From assembly GCF_013705725.1 (NCBI RefSeq), contig NZ_CP055481.1, positions 5,394,001 to 5,458,000 of the forward strand: a DNA stretch of 64,000 bases, given 5' to 3'. The notes under the pieces are model-generated. The model was not told the origin of the DNA. It did not search any database and was given only the letters and a program-made list of their open reading frames with translations. A program made the position numbers and the translations under genes. The stretch comes from Klebsiella sp. RHBSTW-00484 (GTDB taxonomy: Bacteria; Pseudomonadota; Gammaproteobacteria; Enterobacterales; Enterobacteriaceae). Within the stretch, counting starts at the first letter, position 1. The number at the start of each line of letters is the position of its first letter. Positions 48,518 to 57,641 of the stretch are shown piece by piece.

Positions 48518-49642
48518 ATGAAGGGTATGCAGAAGATCAAAAGGGGTAAGAGCTTCGCTGGTGTCGTTCGATATGTATTGAAACCTGGGACACATCATAA
48601 AAACGACCCTATCGTAATTGGGGGCAATATGCTGGGTGACTCTACTCTTGAACTGGTTGCTGAGTTTGATCGCAGCAAACAGCTTCGGCCAGATATTCAG
48701 GAAACGGTTTGGCACAACTCGCTTCGCTTACCTGATGGAGAATCACTAACGAATGAACAGTGGTTTAGTATCGCAGATGATTACATGAAACGGATGGGAT
48801 TCGGTGATACGCATCTCCGTTGCTATGTGCTTCATGACGATTCGGCTGGTCAGCACATACACATTATCGCCAGCAGAATCGACATAGCCGGTGGGAAGCT
48901 CTACTTGGGTAGGAACGAAAACCTTATAAGCACACGGATCATTAGTGAACTCGAAATCGCTCATGGTCTGACAGTGACCAAGACAGCACCATCCCTCTCA
49001 AATACACAACCGAAGCGGAAAAGAATCTCTCGCAACGAACAAATGCTATCGACTCGGACTGGTGTTCCCTCCCCTAAGGAAGCTCTCCAACAGATACTTG
49101 ATAAAAGTTTGACAGATACACCTGACCTTTTAACTTTTATCAGGAGACTTGAAGAAGCAGAGGTCGGCTGGACAGCTAACATTGCTTCTACCGGTAAGAT
49201 GAACGGCTTTTCATTCGAATATGCAGGAATCGCTTTCAAAGCTTCGCAATTAGGTAAAAGCTACTCTTGGGCAAATCTCAGTAATCGGCTTAACTACAAC
49301 CCCGACCACATAGAAGCTCTGCGAGCGACAAAGGAAGTTATCCCTGCTCCTGCAACGATTTTAAGGACAACAGAGAGAAGGGAAAGTATCGGTAGAAAAA
49401 TTGCAGAACTGGAATTACGGCTCAGAGAAGACAAACGGAACGAAATCGTAGAAAAGATTCTTCAAAAGAATGCAGTACAACAGCTAAAGCATCTCAGGCT
49501 TAGTAGCTGGCTTCCCTTTTTACAACGGCTCATAGAGCTTCTCAGAAGCTATGGGAAGAGCATCCTCCACCAGGTCCCTCCAAACTTCTCAGTAGTCTAT
49601 TCATCACATCATCTGAAATCTTCAAGAAAAATTCGTTTATAG
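48518..49642 (+). CDS. MobA-like relaxase
   Basis: This 374-aa relaxase nicks and carries the transferred strand. It has the MOB domain with H66 (VWHNSLRLPDGE) and the metal-binding GQHIHIIASRID (H113, H115). A candidate nucleophile Tyr is near the N-terminus (VVRYVLKPG, Y19). C-terminal residues 170-374 are helical, without primase or helicase motifs. The start could be ATG 48518 or ATG 48527. With MobC upstream it makes the island mobilizable by a helper conjugative element. The gene appears full-length. Confidence 0.82.
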   Translation: MKGMQKIKRGKSFAGVVRYVLKPGTHHKNDPIVIGGNMLGDSTLELVAEFDRSKQLRPDIQETVWHNSLRLPDGESLTNEQWFSIADDYMKRMGFGDTHLRCYVLHDDSAGQHIHIIASRIDIAGGKLYLGRNENLISTRIISELEIAHGLTVTKTAPSLSNTQPKRKRISRNEQMLSTRTGVPSPKEALQQILDKSLTDTPDLLTFIRRLEEAEVGWTANIASTGKMNGFSFEYAGIAFKASQLGKSYSWANLSNRLNYNPDHIEALRATKEVIPAPATILRTTERRESIGRKIAELELRLREDKRNEIVEKILQKNAVQQLKHLRLSSWLPFLQRLIELLRSYGKSILHQVPPNFSVVYSSHHLKSSRKIRL

Positions 49643-49864
49643 ACAGATATTTACAAACAGTTTCCGTAACTACACTCTATTCCCTAGTAATCAATTTGCA
49701 TTTAGTCAAGAAAATATTGATCGTTAATACAGATCAATATTCTACTTATGATAGCCATAAGCTATCAAGTGGCAATCATCGATCGGTACAAGTGATTTTA
49801 CTTTAGCCAGCCAGCCATCGAGAATCCCTACAAACAGCATTTAATCTTCCAGATTGGGATAGCT

Positions 49865-50143
49865 ATGAAAAACGAAACTATAAAGTGCCCATTTTGCTTC
49901 AAAGAAAGCCCATTTGGTGTCCGTGTCTGCACTGGCTGTCACGCAACAATTAACTATGGTGTTGTTTCACCGTGGCTTGCTTTACTAATAGGAATTGTGC
50001 TGTTAGCGATTGCTTTCCTCATATTCGCTATCAGTCAAAGCTTTATATTAACTGTCGTTATCTATTTTGCCTCAGCAATTTTTTTAAGATTTTATTTACG
50101 TAAGAAATTTGCACACAGAGCCGTTTTCACACATAAAAGCTAA
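49865..50143 (+). CDS. Zinc-ribbon membrane protein, unknown
   Basis: This 92-aa protein starts with a zinc-ribbon (CPFC at 9-12 and CTGC at 22-25) and continues with two membrane helices (LALLIGIVLLAIAFLIFAIS; FILTVVIYFASAIFLRFYL). Small zinc-ribbon-plus-TM proteins of this kind are common in mobile elements. It precedes two lipoprotein genes on the same strand (29-base gap). Confidence 0.6.
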   Translation: MKNETIKCPFCFKESPFGVRVCTGCHATINYGVVSPWLALLIGIVLLAIAFLIFAISQSFILTVVIYFASAIFLRFYLRKKFAHRAVFTHKS

Positions 50144-50172
50144 CCCTGTCCAAATATAACAAGGAAGATAAA

Positions 50173-50559
50173 ATGAATAAATTTATTGTTACATCCTTTT
50201 TCATTGCAATATTTTTAATTTCTGGCTGCTCAACATCAGGGAACCAACAAATTAAAAATGAAACTGCACAAAGTCTTCAGTCAAAGATCATTAAAAACAA
50301 GACTACTAAGAACGAGCTACTCGCTAAGTTAGGTGAACCAGATACAAGAACGACTCTTGACGATGGCAACGAGCAGTGGAGATACTTAATGTATAACAAT
50401 CAGTTCAATGCCTCGACTTTTATCCCTGTTGTCGGTTTGCTAACTGGCGGTTCCCAGACTCAGTCTAAAACTCTCGAAATCGACTTCAATGGAGAAACCG
50501 TAAGCAAATGGACATTCTCTACTGATAATAACAATACAAAATCTGGCATTCTTAATTAA
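50173..50559 (+). CDS. Lipoprotein with BamE/SmpA-like pattern
   Basis: This 128-aa protein has a lipoprotein signal (FIVTSFFIAIFLISGC, Cys at 19) and the pattern KNKTTKNELLAKLGEPDTRTTLDDGNEQWRYLMY, which matches the SmpA/OmlA (BamE) domain; a short hydrophobic FIPVVGLLTGG follows. It is probably anchored in the outer membrane facing the periplasm. It lies in a short plus-strand group with the zinc-ribbon protein and another lipoprotein. The specific role is unknown; lipoproteins in mobile elements can act in entry exclusion. Confidence 0.7.
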   Translation: MNKFIVTSFFIAIFLISGCSTSGNQQIKNETAQSLQSKIIKNKTTKNELLAKLGEPDTRTTLDDGNEQWRYLMYNNQFNASTFIPVVGLLTGGSQTQSKTLEIDFNGETVSKWTFSTDNNNTKSGILN

Positions 50560-50578
50560 TCGTTTCCTGGATAAGAAA

Positions 50579-50896
50579 ATGAAAACATACTCAATTCTCG
50601 CAGTTCTCCTTTCGACTTTTCTATTAACAGCCTGTAATTCCGAACCTTCTGAAAAAGACATATACAATGCTTTCAAAAGTGTTGTAGATAGATCAAATGC
50701 AAGTATGAAAGCTCTGAACTCAAGTATTCCCGAAAAAGACCTTTTAAAAATAGATTATGTGAAAAAAGTTAGTTGCACAGAAGAAGCAAACAATGTTTAT
50801 AACTGCATTGTCGATGCATCCATTAGCAATATGAAACAGACAAAGCCTGTTAAGCTTGTGAAAGCTGATGGTGTCTGGAAAGAAATACAACAATAA
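50579..50896 (+). CDS. Small lipoprotein, unknown
   Basis: This 105-aa protein has a lipobox (LSTFLLTAC, Cys at 19) and a small soluble domain (PSEKDIYNAFKSVVDRSNASM...VSCTEEANNVYNCIVDASISN...KPVKLVKADGVWKEI) with two further Cys that may pair. It is separated by 19 bases from the previous lipoprotein gene and followed by a strong terminator, so it ends this operon. I do not recognise the family. Confidence 0.65.
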   Translation: MKTYSILAVLLSTFLLTACNSEPSEKDIYNAFKSVVDRSNASMKALNSSIPEKDLLKIDYVKKVSCTEEANNVYNCIVDASISNMKQTKPVKLVKADGVWKEIQQ

Positions 50897-50920
50897 AAAT
50901 CAAAAACCATCCACCGTTAA

Positions 50921-50946
50921 AGCCCCTAACGCAAGGGGCTTTTTTA
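50921..50946 (+). terminator. Intrinsic terminator after the lipoprotein genes
   Basis: AGCCCCT and AGGGGCT form a perfect 7-bp stem with a 6-base loop followed by TTTTTT. It ends the 49865-50896 operon. Confidence 0.85.
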
Positions 50947-51050
50947 TTTGGCTGATCATGATTATAAAGTAGCACAAGTAAATTTAAAAAAATTTGACAA
51001 AATTAGATATAAGATGAAAATATAAAAATAAACCAGAGGAGAAAAACCCA

Positions 51051-51245
51051 ATGAAAAAACGCTATATTTTTATTTTAGTTTGCATTTTGGCAAATATAAT
51101 ATCATTTATTTATTTAGCTAACCATCACCAAAATACATTCTTGTATTGGGTCACATCAACCATAATTATATTTTCTTTAGTATTCTCACCTCTTTTAGTG
51201 ATGATAGCAACGGTTGAACCTGAAAAAGATTCATTTAAAAAGTAA
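51051..51245 (+). CDS. Small membrane protein, unknown
   Basis: This 64-aa protein has two hydrophobic helices (YIFILVCILANIISFIYLA; YWVTSTIIIFSLVFSPLLVMIA) and a charged tail. RBS AGAGGAGAAA is good. Its stop overlaps the end of the opposing gene at 51231 by 15 bases, so the two are convergent. No homologue is recognised. Confidence 0.5.
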   Translation: MKKRYIFILVCILANIISFIYLANHHQNTFLYWVTSTIIIFSLVFSPLLVMIATVEPEKDSFKK

Positions 51246-51752
51246 TAATAACAAGGTAAAAATGGAAACTCCTGTAATTAATGATATTTTATTATTTTTT
51301 ATAGCATCTTCTTTTTTTTTGTTTATTTCATTTGCTTCTTTTATGTGTTGTTCTCTTTCGTCCATATAAGATAAATACCCATCACAGTAAGAAACACAAC
51401 ACTTGATTACAGCAACAATTGCCATGGCATAAACATATAAGAACCCGTGAATACTATTTAAATGCTGTGTAAAAATATCTTCTGGAACTTTAATTACAGT
51501 TTTTATAACCAAAATAATTGCAACCAGCGAAGCTTGAAAATATAATATTGAATCAACATATGACTTTAATGCCTTTTTATATTTAGGATACAGAAAATAG
51601 CAGAATATCAACCCTATAATAAAAGGAAGATACATAAGGCAGTAGCCGGAAGCAGGTAAGTTTAGATAAAAAGAAAAAGAACTTAAAATAGCAAAAATCA
51701 AAAAAATGAGGATGGTCAAAGTCTTTTTAAGATTACTATTTATTATGTTCAT
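51231..51752 (-). CDS. Membrane protein, unknown
   Basis: This 173-aa protein has four or five hydrophobic segments (LTILIFLIFAILSSFSFYLNL; LMYLPFIIGLIFCYFLYP; FQASLVAIILVIKTVI; FLYVYAMAIVAVIKCCVSY; and a C-terminal ISLITGVSIFTLLLLLFK after a charged helix). It is AT-rich and of no family I recognise. The stretch 51753-52056 upstream contains its promoter at most; I see nothing else there. Confidence 0.5.
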   Translation of the reverse strand: MNIINSNLKKTLTILIFLIFAILSSFSFYLNLPASGYCLMYLPFIIGLIFCYFLYPKYKKALKSYVDSILYFQASLVAIILVIKTVIKVPEDIFTQHLNSIHGFLYVYAMAIVAVIKCCVSYCDGYLSYMDEREQHIKEANEINKKKEDAIKNNKISLITGVSIFTLLLLLFK

Positions 51753-52056
51753 TACGCAATCATTATCCTATATATTTTAGATTACACAATCTTAGAAGTG
51801 GTCTGTTTCAAGTTATGATAGCCTTACTACTCCCAGATAGTAAAGAAAATTATGAATTATGGCTTATAACATCGCCACCTATTAATTTTGGTAGTAATTA
51901 CTTGCTATTATAAGGTAGTGAGTGCGAATATGCTTACTTCCGATTGCTCTGTTCTATATGAATGCAGGAAATAATACAAAATTGAAGAAATAACACTAAT
52001 AAAAGTCTTCATTTCCATAGCTTACTCAAGCTGTAATACATAATTCTCTGGTGCCT

Positions 52057-52485
52057 TTATAATCTTATCTTGCTCGCACGAACTACCTCATGTGTCAGTT
52101 CTTTATCTATCATCTTCATTTCATACTGTGTTCTTACAATAGAATATATCTCTTCTGCCTTTTCTTGATTGCTATCGATATAGTTAACAAGAGAGTTTAG
52201 CTCACGGAGAACGGCTTCTTTGTTGTTTAATCGTCGTAACAGATTACCTGTCAGACATTTATACACAGAACTGAACATCGCCATAATGTTGTCTATGTTT
52301 CGGTTAGATCGGGTGTATATCCGTTTCGGATAGAAATACTTTAAGTGATAGCCAACGAACACCAGGTAGAGTTGGTGAGAGAAACTTTTATCTCCGGGCT
52401 GGTATCGTTTAGAGATATATTTATCAATTATAATGATAAGTTGTTCTTCCAGAGTAAACTCTGGATTGATATTGTTTTTGTCCAT
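52057..52485 (-). CDS. Unknown helical protein downstream of the recombinase operon
   Basis: This 142-aa protein uses ATG 52485, which has AAGGA eight bases upstream; an earlier ATG at 52494 does not. It is predicted all-helical (FTLEEQLIIIIDKYISKRYQ; SSVYKCLTGNLLRRLNNKEAVLRELNSLVNYIDSNQEKAEEIYSIVRTQYEMK). It follows the recombinase operon after about 95 bases on the same strand, so it could be cargo or an accessory gene. The family is unknown to me. Confidence 0.55.
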   Translation of the reverse strand: MDKNNINPEFTLEEQLIIIIDKYISKRYQPGDKSFSHQLYLVFVGYHLKYFYPKRIYTRSNRNIDNIMAMFSSVYKCLTGNLLRRLNNKEAVLRELNSLVNYIDSNQEKAEEIYSIVRTQYEMKMIDKELTHEVVRASKIRL

Positions 52486-52581
52486 AGAATGCATCCTTGC
52501 ATAATTGAAATAGTCTTCCTGACCATATGTTTATATTTATCGTATTTCTTTAACTTGTCAATAGGTGTAACCTATCAACCA

Positions 52582-52968
52582 TTATTTTTTATTAAATGGT
52601 CTATTCAATTGTTCCATAGTTAGACCATGTCTATAAGCATTATACTGCCAATAGCTAAACTGCTCTTTGTATCTAGTGTTCTGTTTTTTCAACATTTCAT
52701 TTTCGGCTTTAAGGTTTATTATTTGTTGTGCCGCAATCGTTAAATTAGCTGGTTTCTTTAAGCCAGATTTTTTCAAATTAGACAAATTTTTCTTTGATCT
52801 ATATGCTTCAACAACTTCATCATGAGTACTTAAAGATTGCCTTGTGATGGTTCTGTTTAGATTCTTATAAACTGAGTCGCATAAATCACTCCATGTGATT
52901 TTGCCATCCCAAGTCAGTATAATATTTGTAATTATCTTTATTTCGCTCCTGTTCAAATGTTTTGCCAT
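52582..52968 (-). CDS. Small coiled-coil protein of the recombinase operon (TnpC/GmtX-like)
   Basis: This 128-aa protein begins with an HTH-like region (IKIITNIILTWDGKITWSDLCDSVYKNLNRTITRQSLSTHDEVVEAYRSKKNLS) and ends with a coiled coil (TIAAQQIINLKAENEMLKKQNTRYKEQF). It follows the 624-aa recombinase by 14 bases. In Tn554-type elements the third gene, tnpC, encodes a protein of about 125 aa with a coiled coil that orients transposition. In gamma-mobile-trio elements a similar small partner exists. The match is by size, order and coiled-coil character. Confidence 0.6.
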   Translation of the reverse strand: MAKHLNRSEIKIITNIILTWDGKITWSDLCDSVYKNLNRTITRQSLSTHDEVVEAYRSKKNLSNLKKSGLKKPANLTIAAQQIINLKAENEMLKKQNTRYKEQFSYWQYNAYRHGLTMEQLNRPFNKK

Positions 52969-52982
52969 AAGTATCTCCTGTT

Positions 52983-54857
52983 TTAATTATTTAAAAGCTT
53001 ATTAATTCTTTCCAAGTTTTTTTCGTGGTGTTGCAACCATTTATCAGCACCATAGTCACCATTTTCAAAAGCGAGTTGAGTTATGTTTTTAAGTTGTATT
53101 ACTTTTTCTCGGATTGATTCCAGTCTAATTTTATCTACTGATTTCATGTCTTGTGTTTCATTAGCACATTCCACAAACTGATTAATTTTATTACAAGGTT
53201 GAACCAAATAGTTATGTACGCAGTAACCAAATTCTGTTAAATGAATTGCCCCTTGATAAAGGTTATCAAAGTCAACTGGCGATCCAATTGATGGTGTTGA
53301 CTCCCTTTGACAATAATTACTCCTGTTCAATTTAATAGCTTTGATTTTATCTAACATATCTTCTTCTGACACATGGTTATAAGCTCTGTTCTGATTCGCA
53401 TTGATACGACCGGACCATTTAGCTATATCCAGTTCAGACATTTCACCATAATGGGCTATTGTGTTTAAAAGGTGCCGTGGTTGGTGTGAGCGAATAAGTA
53501 GTGGTTTACCTTCATCATCATAATACCCATATCGGGAAAATATATTTTGATACCTCATCTCATGGCTTTTTTTACTTTGTATATCACTGAAAAAGAAACT
53601 TTTAGTAGGTTTGTAAAATGTGAAAATTGAAGTCATTCGTGATAAAGAAAATTGATCAGTATGAAGCAAGCATAAAGCGTTACTAAATCTTATAGATTTT
53701 TCCTTATCATACCATGGAAAGTCTCTGCTAAAATTAGAACTAATAATTTCCCACAAATCACTCAATGAATAATTGTAATCATTGTGGTTTAAGAAACTTT
53801 TGCCACCATCCAAACTCGTTCTTTTAATTTTTAAAACACATGATTTATGATCAAATAAATGATACCCCAGTGCATGGCAAACTTGTACAACGGTCAATTT
53901 AGCTTTTTCATCAACTTTTGGGCAAAGCTCATGTCGGTAAAATTTATCAGTGTACTTTTCGCACCAGTGAGCAAGTGCTCTTGCATTTTGTGATAAGGAA
54001 AGTAATCTTCTAATCGCTTTCTTTGCAACTGGTATCATAACTCGTGGAATCCATTTGATATTAGGTCCATACCCCTTAACCGAATAAAATCTCAATCCAT
54101 ATCTTTCGATACCCTTGCCATCTATTTGTGTAATCTCACAATCAGCAGGCAAGGCTAAAATCTCAGAGATTCTGCTCGGACAACAAAGCAGAAGTGCAAA
54201 TACTGAACTGGTGAACTTATCCCTTGGGCTCAGTAACTCATCATTTTTAGAAAAAATATCAGCAATAGCGAGTAATGCCTCTTCATCTGGTAACTTATCG
54301 CTTCTGTGATAATCCTCAATCTCAGGAAGATAATTGTTTTTGACTTTCTGTTTTACATGGTTTTTCCATGAGATATATCCTGACTTCACAAGATTATGTT
54401 CATATAGAAAATTTGATATTTTTTCAAGCTGTATTCCACATTTAGCCAAAACATTACCTTCAAAATATTTACTTCCGATCTGCATTGCTTCATCGAAAAC
54501 AACGGCTGTAACATTATAAATGAGACCAGTGTTATGAACCTGCAAGAGAGCTTGTTCGAGACATCGCAAGGCCATCATAATAGCCCCATAATTTTTCAAT
54601 GGTTTCAATGAGTGTTGATATCTGATATATGCTTTCGCAAAATTGATATAATCTTCGTGCATTGCATCAACGGAATCAAAGACTTTATTTCCAACCCCTA
54701 TTTTTCTAAATGTGACATATCCTTTCCAAGCATACTGATCCCAATCCTGAGTTTGGGTTAGCCCGGTCAGTTGATAGCGACAAAACTTTATAAATTCATT
54801 ATAGTTGCTTTCTGCTGTAAGTTGATTTTTAGATTTAAATAAAATAATATTTTTCAT
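52983..54857 (-). CDS. Large tyrosine recombinase (TnpB/GmtZ-like)
   Basis: This 624-aa protein has a long N-terminal helical region and a C-terminal tyrosine-recombinase domain: LLCCPSRISEILALPADCE with the first Arg (residue ~217), LIRSHQPRHLLNTIAHYG with the HxxRH motif, WSGRINANQNRAYNHVSEEDM with the nucleophile Tyr, and a cysteine-containing tail (EFGYCVHNYLVQPCNK). Length and tail match TnpB of Tn554 (630 aa) and, as I recall, GmtZ of gamma-mobile-trio elements. It overlaps the preceding recombinase gene by four bases (ATGA). Confidence 0.78.
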   Translation of the reverse strand: MKNIILFKSKNQLTAESNYNEFIKFCRYQLTGLTQTQDWDQYAWKGYVTFRKIGVGNKVFDSVDAMHEDYINFAKAYIRYQHSLKPLKNYGAIMMALRCLEQALLQVHNTGLIYNVTAVVFDEAMQIGSKYFEGNVLAKCGIQLEKISNFLYEHNLVKSGYISWKNHVKQKVKNNYLPEIEDYHRSDKLPDEEALLAIADIFSKNDELLSPRDKFTSSVFALLLCCPSRISEILALPADCEITQIDGKGIERYGLRFYSVKGYGPNIKWIPRVMIPVAKKAIRRLLSLSQNARALAHWCEKYTDKFYRHELCPKVDEKAKLTVVQVCHALGYHLFDHKSCVLKIKRTSLDGGKSFLNHNDYNYSLSDLWEIISSNFSRDFPWYDKEKSIRFSNALCLLHTDQFSLSRMTSIFTFYKPTKSFFFSDIQSKKSHEMRYQNIFSRYGYYDDEGKPLLIRSHQPRHLLNTIAHYGEMSELDIAKWSGRINANQNRAYNHVSEEDMLDKIKAIKLNRSNYCQRESTPSIGSPVDFDNLYQGAIHLTEFGYCVHNYLVQPCNKINQFVECANETQDMKSVDKIRLESIREKVIQLKNITQLAFENGDYGADKWLQHHEKNLERINKLLNN

Positions 54858-56164
54858 GGAACATTTACCTCGTCAATATCAATTGGCATAAAGAAAGCAC
54901 ATTTATTACAAGGGAAAATTACATTTAAATTCTGACTTTGACATTTTCTCAAAGAGCAAAATTTAAAATCCCTTATCTTATTAGACCTTATTCCATTCAT
55001 AAAAATATCAGCGACAAATGACAATTGTTCTGAAACAGCGGAATCAATCCTTTCAACACTCTCAGCAAGATTTTTAATATAAATCCCCGTACTTGAAGTA
55101 GAAGAATGATCCAACAATTCAGCTATAGTATTGGCATTATATCCCTCCCTAGCCAGCATAGTTGCTATCGTATAGCGAAGCCTGCGAGGAGTAGCATTGA
55201 GTAAAGAACCTGTACGATTTGAAATTAAGTTCACAGTATTAACAATATTCTTTAATGCTCTATTAGCAATTGTTGGTTTTGCATATATTTTATTAGACTC
55301 AAGGAAGTTAAAATCTATTATGGCTAAATCAAGCAGTTTGTCCTCGTTCAAGAAAACTGGAACCTTGCCTTTGTCATGATCATCAAGGGTTTTGCCAAGG
55401 GTTTGCTCAACAAGCCTCACGGAATGATTAGCTTGAAGTTGAACAATTGATGCAACCTCTGAGATTATTGCCAGTTCTCGATATTGTAGTTGTTTACCTC
55501 TTTGTTTAACTCGTGGTACTGAAATCAAATATTCTACTTTACCAGTATCTAAATTCTTTTGAAGAAGGTCTTTATATTTCAACATAACTAACTGCTGAGG
55601 TCTTCTACCGGTAAGACTTATTAATAGTGATATCGCATAATCTGAGAGTGACAGTTCACCTATGCTATATGCGTGACTCATAGCCTTGATCAAGGAAGTG
55701 TGTTCCTCTTTAGTCAGTGGACCCACAGTTGGATCATCTTGTAATATAGGCCGACCAGCTTTTTTTATTTTTAGGTCAAAATGCTTTGCTATTTCAACAG
55801 CACTTGCATCTATTCCGGGGTATCCTGATTCAAACCATTTAGTAAAAAATGGCCGTAAACCTCGAAAATATGATGGTTTAATTGATGATTGCATATTTTG
55901 ATATTGGATTATTACTTTATCATCAATGTAATTAGGAGAAACATTGTTAATAAAATTCTTCATATTTTTAACTATAGTTTTTACATACAAATGGCTTTTA
56001 CTACAAAAATAATACTGTAATGTATTCACAAATCCAGAAACCAAACTCTTGTTCATAACACATATCAAGTCTCTAATATTGATTCCATGGCTCTCAATCG
56101 AAGTGACGATTTTTTGCTCATGAATTGACATTTTATCAGAGTTTTGTTTAATTAAATTATTCAT
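54854..56164 (-). CDS. Middle tyrosine recombinase of the trio
   Basis: This 436-aa protein uses ATG 56164, preceded by AGGAGGG and overlapping the end of the upstream gene; a longer frame to 56224 lies inside that gene. The catalytic domain shows LISLTGRRPQQLVMLKYKDL (Arg), TPRRLRYTIATMLAREGYNANTIAELLDHSS (second Arg and His) and TSSTGIYIKNLAESV (Tyr). The usual HxLRHT reads RRLRYT, losing the first His. It ends with a cysteine-bearing RKCQSQNLNVIFPCNKC, zinc-finger-like. It has no counterpart in classical Tn554, where only two recombinases occur. Confidence 0.75.
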   Translation of the reverse strand: MNNLIKQNSDKMSIHEQKIVTSIESHGINIRDLICVMNKSLVSGFVNTLQYYFCSKSHLYVKTIVKNMKNFINNVSPNYIDDKVIIQYQNMQSSIKPSYFRGLRPFFTKWFESGYPGIDASAVEIAKHFDLKIKKAGRPILQDDPTVGPLTKEEHTSLIKAMSHAYSIGELSLSDYAISLLISLTGRRPQQLVMLKYKDLLQKNLDTGKVEYLISVPRVKQRGKQLQYRELAIISEVASIVQLQANHSVRLVEQTLGKTLDDHDKGKVPVFLNEDKLLDLAIIDFNFLESNKIYAKPTIANRALKNIVNTVNLISNRTGSLLNATPRRLRYTIATMLAREGYNANTIAELLDHSSTSSTGIYIKNLAESVERIDSAVSEQLSFVADIFMNGIRSNKIRDFKFCSLRKCQSQNLNVIFPCNKCAFFMPIDIDEVNVP

Positions 56165-57359
56165 CAAACCCTCCTTTGAATAGTTGCTCTTGCTGCTCAA
56201 GTGCAGTTTTTTTCGATAGCTCAAAAATATGCCTGCGATTATAGATTATTGAAGTGTCTGAACCTGGTAGCCATCCCATTAGATAAGAACGGATTTGTTG
56301 CTCTTTTTCTTCGGATATGTCCTTAGTCTTATCTATTGTTTTCGAGAACTCATAATTCCATGTGTGTCGCAATTTATGGCCTGTTAATCCACTTAGAAGC
56401 GAGGATGATTGACGAACAACACTCACTATCTTATGGTATGAAGAAAATGACAGCGGTTGCCCTTGAGTCTTCCCTTCCTTATAGGTAATAAACAGAAAAT
56501 CATGCTTATTAGAATTTTTAACTTTCCTACGATCATTCAAAATATAATCTGAAATTTCATATATAAGGTTCTCATCAGCAATTAATTTCCTCTCACAAGT
56601 TTTCACTAATGGCTGATAAACTCGTGGATCTGTTTTATCATTTGCTCTCCTCCTTATTGCTATTGTTGATTCTGCAAAATCTATGTCACGAATTCGCAGA
56701 TTCAAAAGTTCACCGGCTCTCATGCCAAAACAATGTAATAATAGGAATATTAGGTTATTTCTTTTTTGTACTGTTTCCGTAAACGGATTCAAGTTACTTC
56801 CTGGCGAAAGAATGCTAAACAAAGAATCCAGTTGAGATTTGTCTAAACTCTTTTCGATATCCATAACATATTTGTCATTGTTTCTTGGTTTCTTTCTTTT
56901 TATGTTGTTAATGAAAACAAGTATCTCTTTGATTGTATCTTTCTGACCTGTATGAGAAAGAAGCATTTTACTAAGCCATTCCAGATAGTTAACTATTATT
57001 GTAATACGAAAATACTTGGTTGGTTTCTTGACGTTTGAAACGCAAAAGTCATGATCTCCACCACTTTTAAAATTGAATGAAGTAAACTCAATCAAATCAT
57101 CAATTTCATGATGAGTAAGAAATATCCTTTTCTGAATTCTTTCATCAATATCGATCTCTTTCCTCATAAAGAATCGATATAACAATGAAATGCTACCAGC
57201 AATAACTTTCATTGTTGATATAGACTCTGACCGATTTCTGACTTGTGTTGTTATATACAAATTTGGATAATACAGTGGCTCACCAGTTTTTTTATTTACA
57301 ACATGACAATACCTCTCACCATTTTCCAACATAAACGAATCTACACAAATACTGCTCAT
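56157..57359 (-). CDS. First tyrosine recombinase of the trio (TnpA/GmtY-like)
   Basis: This 400-aa protein begins the operon behind AGGAGG (minus strand AGGAGGAAAATATG). The catalytic region shows LLHCFGMRAGELLNLRIRDIDF (first Arg), TGHKLRHTWNYEFS (HxLRHT-type) and MGWLPGSDTSIIYNRRHIFEL (Tyr). The N-terminal half is the core-binding domain. Its end overlaps the start of the middle recombinase by eight bases. Three different recombinases in a coupled operon indicate a mobile element nested inside the leuX island. Confidence 0.8.
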   Translation of the reverse strand: MSSICVDSFMLENGERYCHVVNKKTGEPLYYPNLYITTQVRNRSESISTMKVIAGSISLLYRFFMRKEIDIDERIQKRIFLTHHEIDDLIEFTSFNFKSGGDHDFCVSNVKKPTKYFRITIIVNYLEWLSKMLLSHTGQKDTIKEILVFINNIKRKKPRNNDKYVMDIEKSLDKSQLDSLFSILSPGSNLNPFTETVQKRNNLIFLLLHCFGMRAGELLNLRIRDIDFAESTIAIRRRANDKTDPRVYQPLVKTCERKLIADENLIYEISDYILNDRRKVKNSNKHDFLFITYKEGKTQGQPLSFSSYHKIVSVVRQSSSLLSGLTGHKLRHTWNYEFSKTIDKTKDISEEKEQQIRSYLMGWLPGSDTSIIYNRRHIFELSKKTALEQQEQLFKGGFDE

Positions 57360-57467
57360 ATTTTCCTCCTAAACCTTACAAAAAGTATAATTCCAATATA
57401 TTAATAATAAGCATTTCGTAGATTTACAAATTTATTTGAATCGATTAAGTCTTTTATTTAAATTAAA

Positions 57468-57560
57468 ACAGTGAGATAGACGACTATTCCTGTCAAATTA
57501 TCATCTGGTAGATCTAGTATATATTATGTACACCTAATACTTTGAAAACTATCTCACTGT
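57468..57560. repeat. 12-bp inverted repeat upstream of the recombinase operon
   Basis: ACAGTGAGATAG (57468-57479) and CTATCTCACTGT (57549-57560) are perfect inverted copies 69 bases apart, in the AT-rich gap between the recombinase operon and the 104-aa gene at 57642. The position at the outer edge of the recombinase module makes it a candidate recombination end or operator. I found no further copy at the other side of the module. Confidence 0.55.
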
Positions 57561-57641
57561 CTTGCTAATAAACGGCAACCAAAATAATGTAAGTTATTTT
57601 GTAAGGTTTTAAGCCAAAATATGGGGCCAAACTTTACATTT

